A stretch of 44,170 nucleotides of DNA. Origin: Planctomycetaceae bacterium (GTDB taxonomy: Bacteria; Planctomycetota; Planctomycetia; Planctomycetales; Planctomycetaceae). A model generated the notes under the pieces. It was not told the origin of the DNA and searched no databases. It saw nothing but the letters and a program-made list of their open reading frames with translations. Position 1 is the stretch's first letter. Each line of letters starts with the position of its first letter. Both the position numbers and the translations under genes were made by a program. Of this stretch, positions 33,335 to 43,463 are shown piece by piece. The DNA lies in contig JAKFWA010000062.1 in NCBI GenBank assembly GCA_021732995.1, forward strand, positions 1-44,170, read 5' to 3'.

Positions 33335-35893
33335 CTACTGCCCGCCCAGTTCGGTAACGACTGGCAGTGTCACATTGGGGTCGCCGCTGAGTCGCAGGGG
33401 CAGATCCAGAAGTGATACCTGGAGCAGCATATTCTCAAACGCGTCCTTGCGCAGACCGGCCTCGTTGGCTTCGGCCTTCAGAAGCAATCCAGCTTCCGTC
33501 GTGATTCGATTGGAGCTCACGGGCTCCGTGCGTCCGGGTGCGATGAGATCAACTTCCAGGCTGCACTCCGTATCCTGCACCATCACACCCGGCTGGTTAG
33601 TAGGCAGTCCGCCGAATGCTCCGCTGACAATTTTTCGCTGCGGGCCCGGCTTCTCGCTGTACGTGACCTTCAGCACCACCGGCTTGCCGGGCGCTATTCC
33701 GACCTTGCCGCGCTTCAGCCGATTCGTGAAGGCTTCCGTCAACGCAGTGCGGACTTCGGGTTCCGAGGAGTGCCGCAGGTTACTGATCTTGAGATCCAGA
33801 GTCAGGCTCTCACCTTCGTTCAGAATCGGCGGCACCTTGTTAAATGCATCACGCGCCGCGCGGATGGTATTCAAAGGAATTTCCACTTCGATCAGCACGC
33901 CTTTGGAGCTCTGCCTCATCGCGGCCACCACATGATTGTTATCAATCAACATACCAGGAACATAGTCGTAAGGCCGTTTGGGCTTGAGACGCCAGGCCTC
34001 GGTTAGATTGTCGCGCAGCAGCAGCAGCCGGCCATGCAGCAGCCAGCCGCTGCCATCGGGCAGCCAGACCACCGCATGCTCGCTTTCCATACTCGTGCCG
34101 AGCGTTTCAGAAAGCTCATGCTCGACCACGATCTTGCCGCGATTTGACCAGACCAGGAAGTGCTTGCCCTGAACGAGGGCGGCGAGTTCCGACATATCCG
34201 GCGAGAATGCCAGGCCATTACACAACGCAAACGGCAAGCCCACCGCTTTAGTAGGCCTCGCCATCTGAGCGACCTGACGTCCGTTTTGTGTATTAAATAC
34301 GTTCAGCTCGGTCGCACCGGCTGCGGCCAGGAACTGGCCATTGACGGTTGTCGCGCACCTGCCTCGATCGAGATCGTCAATCTCGAGCCGCTTCTCGACC
34401 TTGAACGTCTCCAGGTTCCAGATCGCAGTGGTGCGATCCCCAGAGCTGCGGCCGTGAACCAGCAACTTCGAATCGCTCAAGAACCGCAAGGTCTCGTAAC
34501 GCTGAGGCAGGTTATCCAGAACGAGTTGCACCGCTTCGCCGCCGGACGGATCAAGTGGGTGCAACACCACATGGCCCTCCCCCTTGTCGCCGTCAGCAAA
34601 CACGGCGAACCACTTGCCCTGCGGACTGAAGGTGGCCTTGTGGATTCGTTTGTAGGGCAGTTGCAGCAGCGACTCGCCTGATTCCAGGCTGTAGATCGTG
34701 TTAGCGACACAGGCAAACTTCGCCGGTGCCGGCGAGTAGAAAACCTGAGTCGCCCAGTCCTCCAGCGGAATATTCAGTTTGGAGCCGTTACCCCAGCCCG
34801 CGCCCGAGTCCCGCGTCGACGCCGCAACCGTTGGTCTCGTTGACGTGTCCACGCGCCGAGGCTCGCTGGAGGGAAGCGCCATAAAACCCGGTTGGGATGA
34901 TGGCGGCGATGATGCCAGCGACGGCGAAGGCGAAGGCGATTGCGGTGGCGGTGAGTCGCTTTCTTCGGCCGGAATCCGGGCCGAAGTTGCCGAGCGGCTG
35001 AACGATCGCGCGATCGCATTCAGCACCTGCGAGATGTTACCGTTCTCCGGTTGAGGCGACCGCAAGCTCATTGAGACATGCAGCCCAGTGTCGTACCCCT
35101 CGATCTGCAGGATGGTGCCGCCTTTGTCATCAGCCATGTTCACCACCCAGAAATTGATCTTGTCGATCATGGCCCGCTGCACCGTGCCGCCGGGAGCGAT
35201 GATCAGCGACCCGCGTCCCACGATGTTGACCGATCCGTGCCTCGTCACGACGTCGACGGGTGTGGCGGCGGTATAGCGGGGATCTCGAGTAACACGGATC
35301 TCCAGCGTTCCCGTGGGCTGACCAGGCACCATGACCTTGAACTCAAGTGCCTTGCGAGAGTCCGTCGGCACATCAACCACGCAGGCGGCTGGCACGCGTA
35401 ATCCGAAGCCGTTCGCTCCGACATACGCAGCCGTCGCCACGGTACTCACGTGCGGCGTCGGCTGAGCCAGCCTGGCGTCCAGCTTGGCCTGATCGACGCG
35501 CACCGACCTATTGATACGGTGCGGCAACGCGGCAACCGACTGAGCCGCTGACGAGGAGTTGCCGCCGGCGCCCGGTACCGACGGCGACGAATTCGCGTTG
35601 TCGACACCGAATGGAGCCCCTGCCTGTTGCGCGATCTCCTGCTGATTGTCGCCTCTCCGGAACACGCCGCTGAACAGCAGGCCCAGCAAAACGACAGCCG
35701 TAATTCCCAAGCCGATCAGCAGCCCATTGGAACTCGATCGCGAGTTCGGTCCGCGTCGCCGCCGCAACTGGTTGCGCGGCTCGGGAATCTCGATGTCAGC
35801 CCCGCATTCCCTGCATTCGATGACCGTCCCGGCGCGGTCATCACCGACTTTATACTTCTTCCCGCAAGAGTGACACTCGCAATAGACAGGCAC
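33335..35893 (-). CDS. membrane protein with N-terminal zinc ribbon and WD40-like propeller
   Basis: GTG 35893 with GAGGAAG upstream; 852 residues. The N-terminal zinc ribbon uses C7/C10 and C27/C30 (YCECHSCGKKYKV, ECRECG), a signature often found at the start of planctomycete membrane proteins. A basic linker and one membrane helix (about 56-77, GLLIGLGITAVVLLGLLFSG) follow. Then an Asn/Ser-rich linker, a beta-rich domain (about 165-300; FGLRVPAACVVDVPTDS) and a Pro/Ser stretch with many Ser-Pro repeats. From about 385 there are WD40-like repeats (YKRIHKATFSPQGKWFAVFA; GLAFSPDMSELAALV; VWLPDGSGWLL). Residues about 690-852 have a separate C-terminal domain. The ribbon would face the cytoplasm. 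Function unknown; scaffolding or signalling is inference. Confidence 0.8.
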   Translation of the reverse strand: MPVYCECHSCGKKYKVGDDRAGTVIECRECGADIEIPEPRNQLRRRRGPNSRSSSNGLLIGLGITAVVLLGLLFSGVFRRGDNQQEIAQQAGAPFGVDNANSSPSVPGAGGNSSSAAQSVAALPHRINRSVRVDQAKLDARLAQPTPHVSTVATAAYVGANGFGLRVPAACVVDVPTDSRKALEFKVMVPGQPTGTLEIRVTRDPRYTAATPVDVVTRHGSVNIVGRGSLIIAPGGTVQRAMIDKINFWVVNMADDKGGTILQIEGYDTGLHVSMSLRSPQPENGNISQVLNAIARSFSRSATSARIPAEESDSPPPQSPSPSPSLASSPPSSQPGFMALPSSEPRRVDTSTRPTVAASTRDSGAGWGNGSKLNIPLEDWATQVFYSPAPAKFACVANTIYSLESGESLLQLPYKRIHKATFSPQGKWFAVFADGDKGEGHVVLHPLDPSGGEAVQLVLDNLPQRYETLRFLSDSKLLVHGRSSGDRTTAIWNLETFKVEKRLEIDDLDRGRCATTVNGQFLAAAGATELNVFNTQNGRQVAQMARPTKAVGLPFALCNGLAFSPDMSELAALVQGKHFLVWSNRGKIVVEHELSETLGTSMESEHAVVWLPDGSGWLLHGRLLLLRDNLTEAWRLKPKRPYDYVPGMLIDNNHVVAAMRQSSKGVLIEVEIPLNTIRAARDAFNKVPPILNEGESLTLDLKISNLRHSSEPEVRTALTEAFTNRLKRGKVGIAPGKPVVLKVTYSEKPGPQRKIVSGAFGGLPTNQPGVMVQDTECSLEVDLIAPGRTEPVSSNRITTEAGLLLKAEANEAGLRKDAFENMLLQVSLLDLPLRLSGDPNVTLPVVTELGGQ

Positions 35894-36084
35894 GGCGGCT
35901 TCCTCGGATCAGCGTTGGAAGGGGACGTGACCGATCCCGACTGGGAACTGGTCTCAAGTGGTCAGTTGGACAATTTGAACCGACCGAGGACCTGAACTGA
36001 AGTCCCGAGCCGCAAGATTCGCCGCTGTCCCCGCCAACCGGCGCAACTTCACCGCTACGAACAGCAACGACACCTCTAACGACC

Positions 36085-38112
36085 TCAGACGGCAACCGGA
36101 ATCGGCGTCAGCACGCGTTCCTCGCGAGGGGATGTGTCGCCCAGCATGGGGGTGAAGCCCAGGCCGCAACCGGCAAGGTGACCGCAGCCCAGTAGCTGGC
36201 CGCTCGAGGTCAGGGCGAGAATGCCGGAGCGATCGGAGACGAGCCCGGTGCTCGACGCGACGACTCGAAAATCCACAATCGGGTCGCTGTCCAGCGGCCT
36301 CAGCACCCGCACAAATGAGCTGCGGTCGGTATTATCACCCTGGCCGAGAATACCATCATTATTATTACCGCAAGCGTATAAATTGCCGTCCGAACCCAGC
36401 ACAATGCTGGTACCGCAATCGCTGTCGAAATTCGTGGCGGCAAGCTTTGTCGCGGTCACTCCGCTGGCGACAGTAATCGCCGTGAAGGTATTGCGGTCGG
36501 TCGTATTCCCCTGACCGAGCTGCCCTTTGCCATTTCGGCCGCTGACATAGAGATTGCCCAGCACGTCGCGCACCAGCGTGAAGCCCCAGCCGGCCGTGCC
36601 GGACACCTCCGCCACATTGCCGGGCGATCCCGGCAGAGTCACCGTGACGAACGAATTCCGCTGCGTCGTCGAACCATCGCCCAGGCCGCCCCACATGTTG
36701 TGTCCGCAAGCCTTCAGAGTATTTCCATCCGCAAGGAACGTATTGCTGCTGTTCGTCGAGCCCATCGCCTTCACATAGTCGATTCCCGTCTGGCCCGAGA
36801 CGGCTGTGGGCACCGCAAGTTGAGTCGTATTACCCTGCCCGAGCTGCCCCTGATGGCATGCGCCCCAGGTATAAATTGTGCCGTCCGATTTCAGAGCGAT
36901 CACGTGCGGGATGCTGCCGCAGTCTCCGATCGACAATTGAGTAATACCGCTGATCGTGCCGCATTGAACCGGAGAATTGCGCTGCGTCGTCGAATTGTCG
37001 CCCAACTGACCGTGAAAGTTGGAACCACACCCGTAGACGGTGCCCGTGCTGGTAACGAACCAGATCGAGTCGTACGTGGTGCCGAACCCCGTCGTCGCAG
37101 CGACCACATCGGTGATCGTCAGCGAATCCAGCGCGGCAATCTTCTTTGCGACCTTGCGAGACGTCGTGTCGCCGTGGCCTAGTTGCCCGTAGCCGTTATT
37201 GCCCCAGCTCCACACCTTCCCGGCCGAAGTCAGCACGTAACCCGACGTCCGCGACAGGACCACTTTGGTAATTGTACCAGGGTCAGATTCGAACACGACG
37301 GGCCGGAAGCTGGTCGTGTGCGTGCGGCCGTTACCGAAGTCCGGAGCCGCGTGCTGACAATATCCGAGTATCCACAACGCTCCATCCACTGTCACCACCG
37401 CTACCGCGTTCGACTGCCGACAGCCACTCTGCAGAAACTTCACCGGGCGACCATCGAACTTGCGGAAGAGACCGTCACGCGGGATCTCGACGGTCGCTGT
37501 CGACCCGGCGTTCGTACCGAAGAGCACGCCCGTCGTCGCTGACGATTTCATCCGGGTAATATCCACGGATGCAGTATCAATATCCGCCTGAGCCACCGTA
37601 TTCTTGACCGCCAGCGAACCCAACCCCAATGCCCCGCGCGCCCCATTGGGAGTCGTCGCTCCAGTGCCGCCTTTAGCCACCGGAATCGTATTCTCGGTCG
37701 CCACGCTGCCCAGACCCAGATTCGTACGTGCCGCGGCGGCCGTCGTCCCGCCGGTGCCGCCCTTGGTGATCGGCACTGTGCTCTCGGTGGCGACCGTACC
37801 CAACCCCAACGCGGTCCGAGCCCCTGCCGCATCCGTCGCCCCGGTCCCGCCAAGTGCCACCGGGACGACTCCGACCGCAATCTGCGTCCAGGTATCAGCC
37901 GCCCCTTTGCCCGTGAGTTGATACAGCTTCCCTTCATCGCGCCGCCAGCAGAATTGTCCCACCTGCGAAATCGCGGAGTCAGGAAAACTCACGCCCGACC
38001 AGTTCGTCTGGAGCGTATTCGCCTTGTTCTCCAGATTGATCATGCCGTCCTTGATCTTGGTGCCGCCGGCGTTCTCGTTATTATCAACCCATGTCTGCTC
38101 AGTCCAGGGCAT
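36085..38112 (-). CDS. phage tail fibre with GGTGAT repeats and RCC1-type propeller
   Basis: ATG 38112 has AAAGG eight bases upstream and is preferred over GTG 38121; 675 residues. Residues about 85-165 contain three units of the tail-fibre repeat PVAKGGTGAT..ARTxLGLGxxA (seen in lambda-type side tail fibres). From about 235 there are seven or so RCC1-like blades: LTSAGKVWSWGNNGYGQLGHG, GCGSNFHGQLGDNSTTQRNS, YTWGACHQGQLGQGNTTQ, KACGHNMWGGLGDGSTTQRN, VSGRNGKGQLGQGNTTDRN, ACGNNNDGILGQGDNTDRS. The last blade is GCGHLAGCGLG. The RCC1 propeller would be the receptor-binding tip. Trp/Gly/Asn positions of RCC1 are kept. It lies downstream of the gpJ-like gene, in the correct order for a tail-tip operon. 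Prophage or domesticated tail; not resolvable here. Confidence 0.8.
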   Translation of the reverse strand: MPWTEQTWVDNNENAGGTKIKDGMINLENKANTLQTNWSGVSFPDSAISQVGQFCWRRDEGKLYQLTGKGAADTWTQIAVGVVPVALGGTGATDAAGARTALGLGTVATESTVPITKGGTGGTTAAAARTNLGLGSVATENTIPVAKGGTGATTPNGARGALGLGSLAVKNTVAQADIDTASVDITRMKSSATTGVLFGTNAGSTATVEIPRDGLFRKFDGRPVKFLQSGCRQSNAVAVVTVDGALWILGYCQHAAPDFGNGRTHTTSFRPVVFESDPGTITKVVLSRTSGYVLTSAGKVWSWGNNGYGQLGHGDTTSRKVAKKIAALDSLTITDVVAATTGFGTTYDSIWFVTSTGTVYGCGSNFHGQLGDNSTTQRNSPVQCGTISGITQLSIGDCGSIPHVIALKSDGTIYTWGACHQGQLGQGNTTQLAVPTAVSGQTGIDYVKAMGSTNSSNTFLADGNTLKACGHNMWGGLGDGSTTQRNSFVTVTLPGSPGNVAEVSGTAGWGFTLVRDVLGNLYVSGRNGKGQLGQGNTTDRNTFTAITVASGVTATKLAATNFDSDCGTSIVLGSDGNLYACGNNNDGILGQGDNTDRSSFVRVLRPLDSDPIVDFRVVASSTGLVSDRSGILALTSSGQLLGCGHLAGCGLGFTPMLGDTSPREERVLTPIPVAV

Positions 38113-38154
38113 GTCGCACACCTTTATAAAAAGTAATATTCAAGTATTACAATA

Positions 38155-38181
38155 ATACGGATCACAGAGAATCGCTGCGGT
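38155..38181. repeat. dispersed ATACGGATC repeat, copy 3
   Basis: ATACGGATCACAGAGAAT followed by CGCTGCG. Compare 23049 and 24614. Confidence 0.45.
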
Positions 38182-38185
38182 GCAC

Positions 38186-38292
38186 CCTGGCAGGGCGAGG
38201 CTCCTGCCGAGCCGTGCCGTTGTGCGATTGACCGTTGTGCGATTGACCGTTGCCGTGGCTCAGAGGCGGCTCGGCGGGAGCCTCGCCCTCCC
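38186..38292. repeat. inverted pair of AGGGCGAGGCTC palindromes
   Basis: AGGGCGAGGCTCCTGCCGAG (from 38192) faces CTCGGCGGGAGCCTCGCCCT (ending 38289), near-perfect complements. Each arm contains GGCTC-CTGCC-GAGCC, so it can fold alone, the same head-to-head plan as the GTAG families. The spacer holds two tandem copies of a 15-base unit (TGTGCGATTGACCGT). Confidence 0.65.
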
Positions 38293-38330
38293 ACGCCGCG
38301 TCTTGCTGACGCGGATGTTGCTTGTCGATG

Positions 38331-41300
38331 TTACGTAAACGCGAACGTCGTCAGCTCCGACAGCGCGGGGCGGATGTTGTCGGTCGCGTTGCGGCGGAAC
38401 TCCACGCGGACAGTCACGCTGCTGAATTCATGATCCGACTGCACGAACCGCTGTTCCGGCGAGAATTCCAGCAGAAACCGGATGTTCGGGTACCCGGCCG
38501 CGTTCGGCAGCACGGTGATCGGCACGTCAGCCATGCTGTTGATCTCGACATTCGCCAGATCGTTGATGTCCTGCTCATTCGCCGTGAGAAACAGCATCGT
38601 CGCGAGGTAATTCAGTCGCACTCGCTGAGTCGATGCCAAATTGAACTTATACCGATAGGCCCCAAACGTCGCACCTTCCTTGAGCGCCAGTTGATTGCTA
38701 CCATCAATTTCCAGCGTTTCGTCGATCAGGACATTCTCCCAATACTCCAGATTGCTGTTGAGCGTCACGCTGCTGAGTTCCGGATCCTGCGAATAGCTGC
38801 CCGATTCACCGGCCACGATCGACGCCTGCGAACCCTTATACTGCCCGCTGGAGGTCGTCGCCCACACGCCGGATACGAAGGCCGAACCATCGTCGGTGGA
38901 ATCTTCAGCCAGCTTGCGACCGTTGATCCACAGTCGCACGCGTCCGGCCTCGGTCGTCGAGCAGCGGAGATCACACAGAATTGTAAATTGTGTGTTCGTC
39001 GGGATGCTGGCGTTCGGAATGACCACTCGAGCCATCGCGTTCGGTGCCGAACCCGGCGCTGCACCCGAACCCGCTCGCCAGATCAGATCACCCGCACCGT
39101 TGAACCCCAGATACGCGCCCGTCGTGGATGAGCCGACTTCAAAGATGCAGCCTTGCGGAGTCGTCCCCGAGGCGACGGTCAATGAAACTCGAAAAGTGGC
39201 TGATTTGCTGCGTCCAATACTGCCCGCGACGTGCGTGAAGCTGCTGGTGATCGTGGCACCTTCGGCAAACGATTCGGTCGCTGTCGTGGCCGGAGCACGC
39301 ACGGTTTCACCCGGCCAGGTGCTGTGCTCGTGCTGCAGTTTGACGATGGTGGCGCCGATGGGCAGCGTCAAAGGGCGGTCAAAAATTGTCTCGGTCCCGT
39401 AGTAGATCGTGCCACCCAGATCGACGCAGGGCCGAACCCGGAACCGGTACGTGGTCGACGACGGCACCGACAGGTCGAATGAGATATCGCACGCCGTGGT
39501 GCGGGTCAGGTACTGAGACTCATCCCACGTCTTGGTCGTCAGTCCATACCGAATTTCATATAATACTGTTTCCGGCATTGTGAGCGGATCGAACTGCACG
39601 CGAACCCGCGTCGAATTCTGATACACAGCCAGGTTCGTCACCGCGGACAACGCCGGCGCCTGAGTCGTCAATGAGACCGGGACGGGCGAATATCGCTTTG
39701 GATCCGCATGATTCTCTCGATCATCAACCGCGCAGATCCAGTACGTCACGGGCTGCGTCGAGAGAAATCTCTCCAGGCACGTCGTGCTGTTGTGATTCGT
39801 GACGACGACTTCTCCCGAGGCCCAGGAACTCCCCCGGCGAATCTCGTAACCGAGCAGATCCAGATCGGTGACCGCAGTCCAACTGAGTTGCACGTAAGTA
39901 AACGAACGCGTCGCCGTGAAGCCGGTCACATTGTTCGGCGGCGCGGTCTTACCCACAACGGTATAATCTCCGGGAAGCGTGGAAGTCGTCGACGTCGGCT
40001 GATCAAAACCATTCAGACTGGAAACCTTGAACTTCCATTCCCCCGCGATCGCCGGACTAAGCTGCGTCTGCAACGCGGACCCGATATAAATCACCTGCCA
40101 GTTGCCCGTACCCGGCTGGCCGTCGCTGTTCGGCTCCAGAGCGTCGACGCGGTAGAGCGTTACTCGCGGATCCGGAGCCGCCCGCCATGAGATCTCCAGC
40201 CGCGTCTGTACCACGGATTTCACCTTGTAGAGCGACTCCTTGAACCCGAGATCACGTGGCGGCAGCGCCGGGCCGCTCGGCAACAGGCTGACGGGTTCAG
40301 GGTCGAAGGCCAGCCCTTCTTCGATCCGCGCGTATTTCCGGGAATCATACTTCAAAGCCGTAATCTGATACTGATGCGTCTCTTGCTCCAGCACGCTGAT
40401 CACGCGCCACTTCTCCGGAATCAGTGACTCCCCCTGCAGCAGATACATCGCGTTCGGCAGGATGCTGCGTTTGGCGAGATCCAGCACGGACAGCGTTGAG
40501 CTGTCTTCCGTTGTCGCTCGGACCCGGAGCGTATCAATGTGGCCGTCGTCCAGCGTGACGTGCATGAGATCGTCACGCTCGGCCTTGTACGGAGCGTCGA
40601 GCACGATTGAGCCCGCTGCATAAGCGCGACTCGTCGGCTGAAATTGCGCACCTTCATAATACGATAACACCGAGCACAACGTCCCGCTGAAATTGTTCGC
40701 GTACCCCGACACTTCGCCCGCCGCAACGGTACTGTCCGTGGAAATACGCCCGTAACCGCCGCCCAGCGAACTGGCGAAGGTGGAACTCGGCAGCCCCGCG
40801 GACGCCCTGGCTTCGCCCACCAGCGCCCAGTTGAGCCAGAGCCGGAGGCTGCCGCTCGCTGGCGTAATTTCCAGCATTAGATGCACGACTTGATCGCGAG
40901 GAATCGCGGCCAGCGGCACGACCATTCGAGCAAGGTTCGGCGACGTCAGCGTGCTGGAGCCGTCACCCGCGCGAACGATCAACGCTCCGTTCCCATCGAA
41001 GCCGATGTAGGTTCCGCAGAACCCGTTGCCGACTTCAAACAGGCAACCTGTCGGCACGGACCCGGACGGAATCGAGAACGCAAATGCAATAATACTGTTC
41101 GCCGCGCGATTGATGGTCGTCGGCTGATACCCGTAGCTGACATCAATATCCGTGTCGGGAGCGAACCTGGTGTCAATCGTCTGTTCGTCGGCCAGCACAT
41201 GGTTGATCTGGCCGAGTCGCCAGTACTTGAGGGGGGAACGCAGCTCGCCGTTGAACGCAGTCGAGTCTTCACCTCCGACCAGCAGCCCGGATGACATGCC

Positions 41301-43346
41301 GTAGCGACCGGGCTCTGTCGTCGCGAGCTGATTGGTGGGAAACGAGCCGCCGCCGGAAGTACCCATCTCGCCGTAGTACGTATTATTGATCCACAGTTCG
41401 ACCTTCCCCGGCTCGGTCGGCTGCACCAGCACGATCAGGTTCAGCTCGATGCCTTTCGGGATACGGGCGGCGGCGATGACCAGTCGCGCCGACGTTGCGG
41501 CACTCGGAGTTGCCGAACCATCGCCGCTGCGCAGCACCAGATTGCCGCCGGTATCAAATCCCAGATAGGTGCCGACGGCGATATTACCGATTTCAAAGAT
41601 AACGCCGCGCGGCTGCACATTTCCGGGTATCAAGATACGACACTGAAACAACGCCGTATTGAAACGATCGACGGACCCGGCGACGAAGGCACCCGCAGAC
41701 ACGGGGATCGCAGCGAGCGGCGCGTAACTCACGGTTTCCGACGTCGTGCCCAGCAGAGAAGGGAACTGGCTGGCCATCACCCGCCCGCCGCGTCGCACGC
41801 CCGCTCGACTGGGATCATTGACCTGAATGATGTCGCCGGGCCGCACGTCGGCGCACTCAAAACCGCCGGAAAACGTAACGGTTTCCGTTTCGTGAGCCTC
41901 ACTCTCGAGGATCCAGCGGCCGAGTCGCCGGGCCTGCCCGCGCGATGTCGTCGCGAACGCCACGACCTCAATCGGCCGCAGCCCGAAACGCTCGATCAAG
42001 GCCGGATCGTCGACGACCTCAATCTCCTGTTTGTACCGGTTGATGGGATCGTTCCACGTGACGAGCGCCTGCGTGTGTCGTGCCCTCAAGCCCGTGCCGC
42101 TATATGTAAATTCCCCGTTGATCACATTCGACCGGCTGAAGAGTCGCTTCGGGTCCTGCGGAGCATCCTGAGTCACCGTGACGCCGCCCGCCGACCAGAA
42201 CGCCATGCCACGAAAGCTCGACACAATGGCATTGATGACCTCAAACGCCTCGCGCCGATCGTTGATGACACCATTGAAAACGAAGCGCGGCTCCTGCCCG
42301 CCGAAGCCGTCGTCGACCAGTTCATCACAGTATTGAGCCACCGCGTACAGCGCGAACTTATCAACTTGGCCGGAAGTGATCGCATCGCCCAGTCCGTAGC
42401 GGCGATTGGTCAGCACGTCGTACAGCACCCAGGCCGGATTGTTGGTCCAGGCGCAGGTGAACGTGCCGTCCCAGAAGCCAGTATAGACGCGCGTCACCGG
42501 GTTGTAATTGGAAGGGATCTTGACCTTCAGCCCTTTCACCCGATAACTGCGCCGGGGAACTCGACCACCAAAGAGTTCACTGTCGATCTCGATAGCAATC
42601 AGCGCGGTATCAGGATACGTCAGCTTGACTTCCTGAATTTCGGTATAACTCTCGGTATAGAGATCGTTCTGCAGCTTCGCTGACGTACTGTCCTCAGTAA
42701 TTCGAACGATCTTGAATACCAGCGGGAATGTCCCTCGATTCGCCAGGCTGACGCGGACCTGATACTCGTACGGACTGCTGGCCTTGCCGGTCCGGGTGAT
42801 CTTGGGCGATGTGCCGGACATGGGGATATCGGCGAAGCTGCCTCCTTGCGGCTGACACTGAATCTTCCACTCCAGCGTGCTGCCATTGATGTCGCCGTTG
42901 TCTTCCTGCTTGAAAAGAGCCGGAATGCGGAACGTAATGCGAATGGCGTTGACGTTCGGGTCCACGATGGTGAAGACGCTCGGAGTGGCAACCGTCGTTT
43001 GAAAGTTCAGCGTGACTTCGGATTCGACTTCGCTGAACCCCGTGATCGAGTCCTGACAGCGAGTGCCGTAACGTTCATGGACGTTGGTGCCATACACAAT
43101 CTTCGGGAAATTCAGCACACCCTTGTCGGATTCCACGGGTACATCATCAAAATACACACACCGCAGCGGATGAGCCTGATCGGCCAGCCCATGAATCTCG
43201 CCCTCGCTGATGACGTCGATGACTCGTGCCACGGCCCGGCTGCGCAGCGTGTCGCTCGCCTCGACCGGCACGTGCTGCCGCCCGCGACTCTTGCCACCAC
43301 TGCCGGTGACAGGCCCGCAAGTTTGATACTGAGTATCTGGATTCAC
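38331..43346 (-). CDS. gpJ-like phage tail tip protein with LamG-like insertions
   Basis: Start is GTG 43346 with AGGA at seven bases; 1671 residues. The core, about 1-530, is the tail-tip attachment protein of lambda gpJ type (DTLRSRAVARVIDVISEGEI, YTGFWDGTFTCAWTNNPAWV, FNGVINDRREAFEVINAIVS, GQARRLGRWILESEAHETET, VRPGDIIQVNDPSRAG). Three concanavalin/LamG-like units then follow at about 545-695, 740-890 and 1355-1510, each with the same line G.(I/L)FE(I/V)G....G.Y(L/I)GFd..G.L..R.G.G and a (K/G)(V/L).LW(I/L)N strand. Between the second and third are three fibronectin-III-like units (about 1025-1320). gpJ normally contacts the host receptor; the LamG units may bind glycans. Located between the gpI-like and fibre genes. 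Confidence 0.85.
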   Translation of the reverse strand: MNPDTQYQTCGPVTGSGGKSRGRQHVPVEASDTLRSRAVARVIDVISEGEIHGLADQAHPLRCVYFDDVPVESDKGVLNFPKIVYGTNVHERYGTRCQDSITGFSEVESEVTLNFQTTVATPSVFTIVDPNVNAIRITFRIPALFKQEDNGDINGSTLEWKIQCQPQGGSFADIPMSGTSPKITRTGKASSPYEYQVRVSLANRGTFPLVFKIVRITEDSTSAKLQNDLYTESYTEIQEVKLTYPDTALIAIEIDSELFGGRVPRRSYRVKGLKVKIPSNYNPVTRVYTGFWDGTFTCAWTNNPAWVLYDVLTNRRYGLGDAITSGQVDKFALYAVAQYCDELVDDGFGGQEPRFVFNGVINDRREAFEVINAIVSSFRGMAFWSAGGVTVTQDAPQDPKRLFSRSNVINGEFTYSGTGLRARHTQALVTWNDPINRYKQEIEVVDDPALIERFGLRPIEVVAFATTSRGQARRLGRWILESEAHETETVTFSGGFECADVRPGDIIQVNDPSRAGVRRGGRVMASQFPSLLGTTSETVSYAPLAAIPVSAGAFVAGSVDRFNTALFQCRILIPGNVQPRGVIFEIGNIAVGTYLGFDTGGNLVLRSGDGSATPSAATSARLVIAAARIPKGIELNLIVLVQPTEPGKVELWINNTYYGEMGTSGGGSFPTNQLATTEPGRYGMSSGLLVGGEDSTAFNGELRSPLKYWRLGQINHVLADEQTIDTRFAPDTDIDVSYGYQPTTINRAANSIIAFAFSIPSGSVPTGCLFEVGNGFCGTYIGFDGNGALIVRAGDGSSTLTSPNLARMVVPLAAIPRDQVVHLMLEITPASGSLRLWLNWALVGEARASAGLPSSTFASSLGGGYGRISTDSTVAAGEVSGYANNFSGTLCSVLSYYEGAQFQPTSRAYAAGSIVLDAPYKAERDDLMHVTLDDGHIDTLRVRATTEDSSTLSVLDLAKRSILPNAMYLLQGESLIPEKWRVISVLEQETHQYQITALKYDSRKYARIEEGLAFDPEPVSLLPSGPALPPRDLGFKESLYKVKSVVQTRLEISWRAAPDPRVTLYRVDALEPNSDGQPGTGNWQVIYIGSALQTQLSPAIAGEWKFKVSSLNGFDQPTSTTSTLPGDYTVVGKTAPPNNVTGFTATRSFTYVQLSWTAVTDLDLLGYEIRRGSSWASGEVVVTNHNSTTCLERFLSTQPVTYWICAVDDRENHADPKRYSPVPVSLTTQAPALSAVTNLAVYQNSTRVRVQFDPLTMPETVLYEIRYGLTTKTWDESQYLTRTTACDISFDLSVPSSTTYRFRVRPCVDLGGTIYYGTETIFDRPLTLPIGATIVKLQHEHSTWPGETVRAPATTATESFAEGATITSSFTHVAGSIGRSKSATFRVSLTVASGTTPQGCIFEVGSSTTGAYLGFNGAGDLIWRAGSGAAPGSAPNAMARVVIPNASIPTNTQFTILCDLRCSTTEAGRVRLWINGRKLAEDSTDDGSAFVSGVWATTSSGQYKGSQASIVAGESGSYSQDPELSSVTLNSNLEYWENVLIDETLEIDGSNQLALKEGATFGAYRYKFNLASTQRVRLNYLATMLFLTANEQDINDLANVEINSMADVPITVLPNAAGYPNIRFLLEFSPEQRFVQSDHEFSSVTVRVEFRRNATDNIRPALSELTTFAFT

Positions 43347-43463
43347 AGGGATGTCCTGATTGCGAGTTTGATACTGGCTATCGCTGAGATGGCCATCATG
43401 TCGCTGCAGTGGTTTGCTCGCCGGTAGGGCACGTTGAAAACGCCCCGTGTCGCTCAGCGACCA
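43347..43463. other. 117-bp spacer in the tail operon
   Basis: Between the gpI-like stop and the gpJ-like start; contains a second degenerate copy of TGATACTGxxTATC (CACTGCAGCGACATGA...). No gene seen. Confidence 0.3.

Larger units (their letters stand above)
38113..38330. other. interval between fibre and gpJ-like genes
   Basis: 218 bp holding the ATACGGATC repeat (38155-38181), the inverted repeat at 38186-38292 and an internal tandem TGCGATTGACCGTTG. No coding frame. The presence of chromosomal-type REP sequences within a tail operon suggests long residence in the host. Confidence 0.6.

Noticed and set aside
34160-34681. Plus-strand frame within the WD40-like gene
   Set aside because: Opposite-strand shadow; the minus-strand gene has coherent domains throughout.
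41892-42683. Plus-strand frames of 200-260 codons within the gpJ-like gene
   Set aside because: Arg/His-rich translations without motifs, opposite to a conserved tail protein.
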